Shown here: positions 8,466-14,944 of the stretch, in pieces | Layout: every line of letters begins with the position of its first letter | Position numbering within the stretch: position 1 is the stretch's first letter | Origin: a bacterium | GTDB taxonomy: Bacteria; Acidobacteriota; Terriglobia; Terriglobales; Acidobacteriaceae | Assembly: GCA_026225095.1 (NCBI GenBank) | Contig: JAMFSC010000240.1 | Span: 1-39,237 of the forward strand | Reading direction: 5' to 3' | Length of the DNA: 39,237 nt | The notes under the pieces: generated by a model | The model's input: the letters and a program-made list of their open reading frames with translations, nothing else | Databases searched by the model: none | What the model was told of the DNA's origin: nothing | Position numbers and translations under genes: made by a program

Positions 8466-8852
8466 ATGCCCTCTGAATTGCAAAAAAAGTTAGACGATGA
8501 ACTCGCCGAACTGATCAGACACTTTCGCCCGATCGATCCGGAGTCAACCGACAGGCTCGAGCGCGTCATTGCGGCGCGTGAGGCTTACCTGTCGCCCTCT
8601 AAGCGGCCGGTCGAAAGTAAGCCTTACGCCCTGACGCAATCCGGGATCGAAGCGGTATGCGATTGGCTCAAGAAGGCTGGCGGCCCACGCAGTCAAGGCG
8701 AAATCATCAAGGGTGTTCTCGATGGGGGATTCCAGGAGGAGTCCCCACGCCGAGAACTGAACGTGAAAAACTCTGTTGAGTACCACGTGAAGAATCCCAA
8801 GACGAAACGTTTGCGCAAGGTCGGGCGTTTGATCGAAGTAGTGCCTGAATAG
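8466..8852 (+). CDS. Small soluble protein, possible winged-helix fold
   Basis: 128 residues, charged and soluble. The first 45 residues are helical. Residues 55-128 (from TQSGIEAVCDWLKKAGGPRSQ to the Lys/Arg-rich KNPKTKRLRKVGRLIEV) show the helix-helix-wing pattern typical of small DNA-binding or HTH-like domains found beside phage regulators. GGGAAG lies five bases before the ATG. The gene follows its neighbour by 19 bases. The domain call is from secondary-structure appearance only. Confidence 0.65.
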   Translation: MPSELQKKLDDELAELIRHFRPIDPESTDRLERVIAAREAYLSPSKRPVESKPYALTQSGIEAVCDWLKKAGGPRSQGEIIKGVLDGGFQEESPRRELNVKNSVEYHVKNPKTKRLRKVGRLIEVVPE

Positions 8853-8940
8853 ATTCACCCGCCAGGTCGAAGCTGCTTGGCGGTGTTCGATGTCTGGCAT
8901 GTCAGACTTTTCAAAGCAAGAATAGTTGGACGATGGAGGG

Positions 8941-9162
8941 ATGGAATCGACCCTATCCGTCCGTCTCGGGAAACTGATCCGAGAGCTGAGATTGAACCGC
9001 GGATGGAGGCAGATTGACCTTGCTGCACACGCCGAGCTGAGTAGGGGTCACATTTGCGACATAGAGCGAGGAAAGCGTGAAGTTGGGATCGATACGCTAG
9101 GCCGCTTAGCCGTTGCCCTGGATCGCAAGCCGTCTGAGTTGCTAGGCCTGATTGGAAGTTGA
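8941..9162 (+). CDS. XRE/Cro-CI family helix-turn-helix regulator
   Basis: 73-residue DNA-binding protein consisting of one HTH_3 domain. The helix-turn-helix is seen as QIDLAAHAELSRGHICDIERG (about residues 24-44), ending with the usual dimer-packing helices VALDRKPSELLGL. A free-standing domain of this size beside an integrated phage is expected to be a Cro- or CI-like switch protein or a moron regulator. A TTG at 8926 would add five residues; both starts are possible because GGAGG lies only one base before the ATG at 8941. The next gene begins within about 20 bases. Confidence 0.85.
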   Translation: MESTLSVRLGKLIRELRLNRGWRQIDLAAHAELSRGHICDIERGKREVGIDTLGRLAVALDRKPSELLGLIGS

Positions 9163-9179
9163 TGCGAGGATTCAGTTTG

Positions 9180-9524
9180 ATGATTTCGCTCGAAGCGCTG
9201 GAAAAAGAGATTGAAGAGTTCAGGGCGCAGATCAAGATACGCGAGGCCATGATTCGCGTTTACAAGAATGGTCAGGCCAAACAGGGCGACCCGAGTCTGC
9301 GTTTCTATATGCGGCGTCCGCTCGATGCTGTGCGACTTCTGTTGGCCGAAAGCGGCGGAAGCATGAAACGCAACAGCTTGGAGAAAGCATTGGGTCAGGG
9401 TGGTATCTCGGTCGGGCGCAAGCGCGGAGACCATAACGTGCGAATATCTATCAACACAAACGTCGCCAACGGCAACCTGAGAGAGGCAACCGGGACTATT
9501 TATCTACCTACAGCAAACGAATAG
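9180..9524 (+). CDS. Small basic protein with N-terminal coiled coil
   Basis: 114 residues, function unknown. Residues 2-28 are strongly heptad-like (LEALEKEIEEFRAQIKIREAM). Residues 45-110 resemble a compact nucleic-acid-binding domain, with LDAVRLLLAESGGSMKRN followed by a glycine/arginine-rich wing. The start at 9180 has GAGGA eight bases before it; an ATG at 9162 overlaps the stop of the XRE gene and remains an alternative. Coupling to the XRE gene suggests a regulatory partner. A winged-helix reading, like the gene at 8466, is an inference. Confidence 0.65.
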   Translation: MISLEALEKEIEEFRAQIKIREAMIRVYKNGQAKQGDPSLRFYMRRPLDAVRLLLAESGGSMKRNSLEKALGQGGISVGRKRGDHNVRISINTNVANGNLREATGTIYLPTANE

Positions 9525-9599
9525 TAGCCCCCACTGAGCCTACATTCTGCTACAAGGTGCGTGTATAGTCTCCCCATCACCTCAGACGGAGATCTCATC

Positions 9600-9914
9600 T
9601 TGCAAATCCCCTTTGCATCCGCGTTCCTAGCTAGAGCTGCGCCACTCACCGCCCTCGCCGCCCCGATACCATTGGCTCCGCCTCCAGCACTTGGATTCAT
9701 GGATTCTGATATCCCTTTCGTCTTGATTATGGTCGTGGTGTCGCTTTACTTGCTCCCGTTCATGATTGCGTATCTGCGGGACGCTAAGGGTACCGCCGGA
9801 GTGTTTGTAGTGAACTTCTTTCTTGGCTGGACGCTGCTTGGCTGGGTGGGCGCTCTCGCCTGGGCTGTCACCAGCGAGCGCCGCCCCGCGCTTCAAAGCA
9901 AGATCCCCGTCTAG
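9600..9914 (+). CDS. Superinfection-immunity-family membrane protein
   Basis: Small membrane protein matching the pattern of the superinfection immunity family (named for phage T4 Imm): two membrane segments around the motif IAYLRDAKGTAGVFVVNFF, followed by GWTLLGWVGALAWA. Family members are proposed to block DNA entry of related phages, and many are also plain bacterial membrane proteins. The start is uncertain: TTG at 9600 has GGAG eight bases before it and gives a signal-like N-terminus; GTG at 9561 and ATG at 9699 are alternatives. Its stop overlaps the stop of the convergent phage gene in a shared CTAG. Confidence 0.75.
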   Translation: MQIPFASAFLARAAPLTALAAPIPLAPPPALGFMDSDIPFVLIMVVVSLYLLPFMIAYLRDAKGTAGVFVVNFFLGWTLLGWVGALAWAVTSERRPALQSKIPV

Positions 9915-10273
9915 CCCCTCACTCGCCGCCGCAACTCCAGGATCATCAGGGCGCGGGCCGCGACGGCGGCGAGGTGCTCGAAGCCGTCGCCGTCCAGGAC
10001 CTCTCCGCATCGATCCGCGTTCAGGTGGCGGAGGAGGGATGCCATCTGGCGCTCTGCCTCGTCTGGCCGGGGGCTGTCGAGGTAGTTGGTTGCGCCGTGC
10101 TTGGCTGCTCCTACGGTCATCGTCTCTGCTACCTTGGCGAGGGAGTGAGGTGGGATGAGGTCGAGGCGGAGCTTCTCAGGGTTCGACACGGCGCGGGCTC
10201 CGGGGGCGGGAGGGCATGGCGGGCGTGGGTGCGGATATTGAGGTCGAGGATAGTTAGCGAAAAAGCCTTTCAT
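9911..10273 (-). CDS. dATP/dGTP diphosphohydrolase-like (DUF5664) phage protein
   Basis: 120 residues. After a proline-rich N-terminus the segment RLDLIPPHSLAKVAETMTVG-AAKHGATNY, followed by ERQMASLLRHLNADRCGE and a helix of HLAAVAARALMILEL type, matches the N-terminal domain family named dATP/dGTP diphosphohydrolase (DUF5664). This family is common in phages and is built around an all-alpha nucleotide-binding fold. Such proteins hydrolyse or bind purine dNTPs and may shape the nucleotide pool. Here it is the last gene of the leftward phage late operon, overlapping the metallophosphoesterase gene by one base (TAATG). Activity has to be inferred, because the catalytic residues of this family are not fixed in my memory. 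Confidence 0.75.
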   Translation of the reverse strand: MKGFFANYPRPQYPHPRPPCPPAPGARAVSNPEKLRLDLIPPHSLAKVAETMTVGAAKHGATNYLDSPRPDEAERQMASLLRHLNADRCGEVLDGDGFEHLAAVAARALMILELRRRVRG

Positions 10274-11280
10274 TAGGCGTCCACCCCGCGTATGAATGCG
10301 GAGGCCTCACGCACGCTCTTGAATGGCACCATCGCGTGACGGTCATGCATGAGGACTACGCAGGGGTAGTGACGCGCTGTCTTGAGGGAAAAGAAGCGCT
10401 TGGCGTACCCGGAGTTTTCGTGCAGCGTCCCGCCCGTGATGTAGACGGCATCGTTGCCGCCCTCTTCAGTCGCGGCGAATCCCCACTGATGAATGTCTCC
10501 CATCATCACCAGCTCGCGGTCGCTGGCTTGCTGGCGGACGTAGCGGCCCTGGGCGTGCATCCGGTTGAACATCGAGCCGCCCCGGAACTTGTGGGATGCG
10601 GCGCACTTGTACACCTGGTCGCCGACGACAAGATCCGAGTGCCCGATGCCATTATGGTAGACCGTGCGCCGGCTGAGGATGTTCTTGACGCTCGATGTGC
10701 CGCCCTGCGACTCCTGACGCATGACCGCGTGATTATCCCAGGTCGCGAACGCTACCTTGTGCTTGATGTCCTCCAGCCAGCTTTCAAGGAACGCTTCCTG
10801 CATCTCTGGCGTCAACACCTGGCTGGTCACTTCAAGGACGCCGCGCATCCGGATTGCCATCTCCAGATAGTCACCCATCAGGGCGATGTAGAGGCCGGGG
10901 GTGTTGACGATCTCGTCCGTCAGTTCGGCGAAGGCCTCGTAGTTCGCGCCGTAGGCTCCAATGTGTTGGTCACCGAAGCCCATCAGGATGACCGGGCCGG
11001 ACCCGTCGCCAAGTTTGATGGTCGCCTCATCCTGCGACCACGACATCTTTTTCTTGAGGCCCTGCATGACCTTGGCGGCCTCGCACGCTTCGCGCCAGTG
11101 GAACGTACCAACCTTCTTATCCGCAATGGGCAGCGGGGCGATGGTGGCCTGATTGCGAATCTTCGAGATGCTCGCGAGCGACACTCCGGCCTGCTCGGCG
11201 ATGGCGCGGTGAGAGAGCCCCTGAGACAGCAAGGTGGATACCTTCGTCTGCACTTCGTAGCTGAGAGATGGGCTCGACAT
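10273..11280 (-). CDS. Phage calcineurin-like metallophosphoesterase with N-terminal HTH
   Basis: 335-residue protein. Residues 10-45 form a resolvase-like helix-turn-helix (LSHRAIAEQAGVSLASISKI). From residue 95 the dimetal phosphoesterase motifs appear in order: GDQH (103-106), GDYLE (136-140), DNH (182-184), SHKFRG (229-234) and GDIHQ (261-265). This is the standard set of metal ligands, so a phosphodiesterase or nuclease activity is likely; the HTH suggests a DNA substrate or DNA tethering. Similar proteins are widespread in tailed phages without a settled role. It overlaps the genes on both sides as TAATG, so it belongs to the late operon near the lysis genes. Confidence 0.85.
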   Translation of the reverse strand: MSSPSLSYEVQTKVSTLLSQGLSHRAIAEQAGVSLASISKIRNQATIAPLPIADKKVGTFHWREACEAAKVMQGLKKKMSWSQDEATIKLGDGSGPVILMGFGDQHIGAYGANYEAFAELTDEIVNTPGLYIALMGDYLEMAIRMRGVLEVTSQVLTPEMQEAFLESWLEDIKHKVAFATWDNHAVMRQESQGGTSSVKNILSRRTVYHNGIGHSDLVVGDQVYKCAASHKFRGGSMFNRMHAQGRYVRQQASDRELVMMGDIHQWGFAATEEGGNDAVYITGGTLHENSGYAKRFFSLKTARHYPCVVLMHDRHAMVPFKSVREASAFIRGVDA

Positions 11281-11558
11281 TAGTGGCGCACCGCCGTAGC
11301 CACATGGGCGACCGCCTCGGCGAGGCCGACAAGACCGAGGATAACGGTGAGCATCGCGCCGATGCGGAGAGCCGTCTTCTCCAGGCCACGGATGCGGTCT
11401 TCGTGGTCGGTTTGGATGCGCTCCAGGGTGGGGAGCCGTCCATTGGGAGTCTCACCCTCAACCTCACCGAACAACTTCACGAGGACGCGCTCGGTGAGCC
11501 TGCTCAGGTTGTCCAGCTTGTCTTCAATGGTGCTTGCCATCACGTCACCCTCGGCCAT
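11280..11558 (-). CDS. Coiled-coil membrane protein, possible lysis accessory
   Basis: 92 residues. An N-terminal amphipathic coiled coil (about 8-62) is followed by one hydrophobic segment (about 65-85, IGAMLTVILGLVGLAEAVAH) close to the C-terminus. AGGAG eight bases before the ATG supports the start. Topology and position just after the holin gene suggest a holin-like, hemolysin XhlA-like or spanin-like lysis component. No family signature settles this. It overlaps the metallophosphoesterase gene by one base. Confidence 0.7.
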   Translation of the reverse strand: MAEGDVMASTIEDKLDNLSRLTERVLVKLFGEVEGETPNGRLPTLERIQTDHEDRIRGLEKTALRIGAMLTVILGLVGLAEAVAHVATAVRH

Positions 11559-11651
11559 TTGCTCGGCTCCTGAAAATGGTTGCCGTCTCTCCGGCTGTCT
11601 CCGCTCAAGGTATTCTGTTGGGCTTTGCGCGGCTTACCCCAGGCATCTCTC

Positions 11652-11864
11652 TTAGACCGACGGAGTGACAGGAGCGACGGGGGTGACAACAGCCTCAACC
11701 TTGGCGACATCGGCCTGCACCGTGGCAACCTCCGCATGGGCTCCCCCACTGATCTTGGCCTCAAGCTGGTCGATGCGGTCATGCAGATCGAAGTGGCTTG
11801 CGAGCGCCACGACAACGAAGACGAAGAGAATAAAGATGGCTACGAAGACGGCGACGTGGAACAT
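11652..11864 (-). CDS. Small membrane protein with C-terminal helical tail
   Basis: 70 residues. A strong N-terminal membrane segment (MFHVAVFVAIFILFVFVVVA) is followed by a coiled-coil stretch (HDRIDQLEAKI) and an alanine/valine/proline-rich tail ending TPVAPVTPSV. The start is fixed by GGAGG six bases before the ATG at 11864, although the frame is open further upstream. It lies 13 bases after the holin gene, so it is likely a lysis-module protein such as an inner-membrane spanin or a holin regulator (inference). Confidence 0.7.
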   Translation of the reverse strand: MFHVAVFVAIFILFVFVVVALASHFDLHDRIDQLEAKISGGAHAEVATVQADVAKVEAVVTPVAPVTPSV

Positions 11865-11877
11865 GGTGAACCTCCGG

Positions 11878-12342
11878 TTACGACTTGTTGCTGACGTTGA
11901 TGAATGGCAGGTTGATCTGCGAATCTCCGGGCATAGCGGCGATCTTCTCTCCGGTGCGTGCGAAGACATAGCCGGTGATACACACGCCGAAGAGCGTCAG
12001 CAGATCGGCGGGGAGGACGATGGGGGAGACGTGCGATCCGCAGATCTGGGCAAGCGGGATGCCGATGTAGTTGAAGGCGAAGACGGCGATGATGACGTAC
12101 ATGAACGAGGGCCGCGCCCGCGAGGTGAACTTGTCGCCGCTGGCCGCATCCGCCTGGATGTTCTTCCCGGCGATCTCGTTGAGGTTGACCTCATACTCAT
12201 CCGCCGCCTGCTTCGCCTGGGCGGTGGCCTCCGCAATCGCCTGATCTGCCTTGAGCTTGTCTTCCGGGCTGAGGTGGAACTGCGCGATGATATTCGTCAC
12301 GGCGGTCAGTGCCGGGGTTATCAACGATTCAAACAATGCCAT
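11878..12342 (-). CDS. Holin, three-TM (GTA-holin-like) superfamily
   Basis: 154 residues. The N-terminal half is an alpha-helical, Ala/Gln/Lys-rich segment (EDKLKADQAIAEATAQAK). It is followed by the conserved FTSRARPSFMYVIIAVFAFN motif, which marks the phage/GTA 3TM holin family, and two further hydrophobic stretches up to residue 135. Holins form inner-membrane lesions that end the infection cycle and release or activate the endolysin. CAGGAGG six bases before the ATG gives strong initiation. It is preceded by a terminator hairpin, so lysis genes may be transcribed partly from their own promoter. No endolysin gene was recognised nearby. Confidence 0.85.
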   Translation of the reverse strand: MALFESLITPALTAVTNIIAQFHLSPEDKLKADQAIAEATAQAKQAADEYEVNLNEIAGKNIQADAASGDKFTSRARPSFMYVIIAVFAFNYIGIPLAQICGSHVSPIVLPADLLTLFGVCITGYVFARTGEKIAAMPGDSQINLPFINVSNKS

Positions 12343-12407
12343 TCCGAACCTCCTGGGCTATTACGAACCTCGCGGCTGCTGATGTAGGTATCTCATCGCA
12401 GAGGAAA

Positions 12408-12437
12408 ACAGGGCAAAGCTAGGCTGCTTTGCCCTGT
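12408..12437 (-). terminator. Terminator after the tail fibre gene
   Basis: Perfect 11-base stem ACAGGGCAAAG/CTTTGCCCTGT (12408-12418 and 12427-12437) with an 8-base loop. Read on the minus strand it is followed by TTTT. It lies between the tail fibre gene and the holin gene and should end structural transcription. Confidence 0.85.
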
Positions 12438-12485
12438 ACGGGATTGGATTGCCGGGATGACGCTCCCGGCGAGCGGTTGGTGTGC

Positions 12486-14912
12486 TTAGAACGTCTGCCA
12501 GTAGTCGCCGCCCGCAGTGGTCGAGACCACCGAAGCCTTGAAGTTCTGGCACGCTCCCGCCGCGATGACGGAGGTTGTCGAGCCGGTGACGTTGTTGAAC
12601 GGATAGTCCGATGGCGCGGTGATGGTCACCGCGTTGGTCCCCGAAGTAGTGTTGTTGCATCGCTTGATAACTCGACCGGTATAGCCCACCGCCGAGGGCA
12701 GTGTGTCGACGATGGCGTTGCTTGCCGCGTTGAACACTTTGCATCCGTCCGCCGCTGTCGAGGCGTAGGTTGCCGAGGTGACAAGGGCAGGATCGCAGGC
12801 GATGGGCGACGATCCGGTCAGGGCGTTGACCGCGTTGGACATGTATCCCGCGACCAGAACCTGACCCGCTGCCGTGAGGTGGACCGCGTCAACCTGGAAG
12901 TAGGTCGTATTCGTGTTCGCCCCAGAAGCCCCGAGCAGGGGTACAGCGGTCAGATCTACGAATCCATCGCACTGCGTCAAGGCTTGAGCGCGCAACAGTG
13001 AAGCAATCGTCTCCATGTTTGTGCTCTGGCCGGTTCGGTCAATTGGGCCAGCTACAATCACTTTGAATCCAATCGACTTGAGCTGTCGGCATGATGCGAG
13101 AATGTTAGCCACGGCGGATGCTGGAGTCTTACCCAAGGTGCTAACGTCGTTGGTTGCTGCCCAGTAAATGTCGATATTCCAGGGGGCTTGCGGAGCGTAG
13201 ACGGAGGCTTCCCTAGTCGCGAGCATCGGGTAGATAAGGTATGTGCCGATGTTTCCAATACCGAAGTTCGAGATGTTGAACGTCACGTTGGTCGAAAGGC
13301 TTGCCGTATACGGGGTGACACCCTCTCCGTTCGTCAGCGAGTCGCCGGTTGCAGCGATCTGCGAGACCGTGGTGATGGGGGCGTTGATGCCGAAGGAATT
13401 GCCTTGAGTGATTGCTTGAGTGCGAGCGAGGCTGGCGGCCTGAAGAGCTTGTGAGGCGGTAAGGTAGGTACTCCAGAAGGTACAGCGCTGCATGGTCCCA
13501 TTGAGATAGGTTGCAAAAGTACTGCTCGCCCCGCCGCACGCATAGATCCCGTTCGATTTTCCAAAGGTAGTTGCAGGCCCGGTTACCTGAAGCAGGCCAT
13601 CGAGGTAAATGGCATCCACGTTGGTGCTCGCGGTTCCGAGCGTGGCGATGAGATTGTGGCAGCCGGTGAGACTCCCGCCAGTCCATGTTGTCTGGGGCGC
13701 GCCGTTGACGCTTAGGGCCGGACTGTAGCCGTATTGGTAGGATTGGGAATCGAAAATAACCCCTGCAATGCTGTTATTGCCGAAGAGGGTGTCGAACTGG
13801 GGAGCGATCGGGCTGGGGCCGCTGGTCCGGTAGTTCATGCAGTACTGCACCATGATCGTCTTGGCGTTCGTGGTGCCTGCGCTGTTGAAGTACTGGCCGC
13901 CGCTGAGGGTGATGCCGCCCGCATACCAGGTGGGGTTCGCGGCGCTGCCTGGAAACGCGCCGGTATTTCCATTGCCGCTGCTGTCGCCCGGCGCGGTCCC
14001 CGCGTTGTCTTTGAGCTGATAGTCGGCGATGACGGTTCCGGCGGATGGCAGGATCCCGGAGATAGCCCCGGCAGTTGCAAGGTTGACCGCTGTGGTGCGA
14101 TTGGTCACCTCGTTCGCCAAATTGGTCGTGAGAATACCCTCCGCAGTGGTTGCTCGCGAGACCTCATTGCCCACTGTGGCGGCGAGTGCGGGCGCATCGA
14201 AGGTCACGCCGCCGGAGCCGTCGGGGGTTACGGTGACGTTGGTGCCGGACTTGATATTCAAGGTGGTCTGGAGGGTATTGGCTGTGCCGTTGGTCTGGAT
14301 CGTGATGGATGCGCCACCGGATCCGGTAATCAGAACCCATGCGCCGTTGTTGGCGAGATAGAGCGTGTTGTTGGTCGAGTTCAGGTACAACCCGGCGAAC
14401 GGAGCGACTCCGGTCGGGGGTCCGGCGGCGATAGTGTAGGTGTTGGCGATGGCAGCGGGCGTGGAGACGCTCGGGATGTACTGGTCGAGAGCCCATGTCG
14501 CACCGCTGATACCCTGCACCTGGGTCAGGACGAAGGACTGTCCGCTCGATGGACTATTCGTGCTGGTATCGGAGATCTGCAGGTTATAGCGCACGCCGAC
14601 GCCACCGTTGGCCGTGTTCGCGTCGGGCACTCGGCAGGTTCCGGTGATCCCCCCGGAGGTGATGGCGCAGAGCGCCGTGTACTGGTTGCCATTGGCGGCG
14701 ACACCGTTGAGGCCTCCGCCCACGGCGTGGACCGGGATGGCCTGTCCGCTGGAGTTGACCGCGATGGCGATGACGTTTCCCGTCGAGATCGGGTTGCCGC
14801 CGATCTGCAATGAACCGGATGCCGCCGTGATGGGCGTGTACTGGGCCACTGCGGCCTCAGCGCCCATACCAGCCCAAAGGAGTGCGAGAAGGAGTTTGCA
14901 AAGATTGCGCAT
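12486..14912 (-). CDS. Tail fibre/receptor-binding protein with SGNH esterase domain
   Basis: About 808 residues, likely the host-contacting fibre. Residues 1-23 (MRNLCKLLLALLWAGMGAEA) look like a cleavable signal peptide, unusual for a virion protein. Residues 25-290 are Thr/Asn/Gly-rich beta repeats of fibre type. Residues about 293-498 look like a LamG/concanavalin-type jelly roll. Residues 515-700 form an SGNH hydrolase with GDSLTNG (Ser524), ATND (587-588) and DAVHLT (Asp674, His677), the complete catalytic set. The last 100 residues are a short cysteine-containing fibre tip. The esterase probably deacetylates host surface polysaccharide during adsorption. The ATG at 14912 is preferred over a TTG two codons upstream. 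It follows the J-like gene by about 30 bases. Confidence 0.88.
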   Translation of the reverse strand: MRNLCKLLLALLWAGMGAEAAVAQYTPITAASGSLQIGGNPISTGNVIAIAVNSSGQAIPVHAVGGGLNGVAANGNQYTALCAITSGGITGTCRVPDANTANGGVGVRYNLQISDTSTNSPSSGQSFVLTQVQGISGATWALDQYIPSVSTPAAIANTYTIAAGPPTGVAPFAGLYLNSTNNTLYLANNGAWVLITGSGGASITIQTNGTANTLQTTLNIKSGTNVTVTPDGSGGVTFDAPALAATVGNEVSRATTAEGILTTNLANEVTNRTTAVNLATAGAISGILPSAGTVIADYQLKDNAGTAPGDSSGNGNTGAFPGSAANPTWYAGGITLSGGQYFNSAGTTNAKTIMVQYCMNYRTSGPSPIAPQFDTLFGNNSIAGVIFDSQSYQYGYSPALSVNGAPQTTWTGGSLTGCHNLIATLGTASTNVDAIYLDGLLQVTGPATTFGKSNGIYACGGASSTFATYLNGTMQRCTFWSTYLTASQALQAASLARTQAITQGNSFGINAPITTVSQIAATGDSLTNGEGVTPYTASLSTNVTFNISNFGIGNIGTYLIYPMLATREASVYAPQAPWNIDIYWAATNDVSTLGKTPASAVANILASCRQLKSIGFKVIVAGPIDRTGQSTNMETIASLLRAQALTQCDGFVDLTAVPLLGASGANTNTTYFQVDAVHLTAAGQVLVAGYMSNAVNALTGSSPIACDPALVTSATYASTAADGCKVFNAASNAIVDTLPSAVGYTGRVIKRCNNTTSGTNAVTITAPSDYPFNNVTGSTTSVIAAGACQNFKASVVSTTAGGDYWQTF

Positions 14913-14944
14913 GAGCAACTTTTGCGCTCAAAACGGAAAAACGG

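Noticed and set aside
10273..11283. Rightward open frame of about 315 codons opposite the metallophosphoesterase
   Set aside because: The minus-strand frame has all phosphoesterase motifs in order and TAATG junctions on both sides; the plus frame is its shadow.
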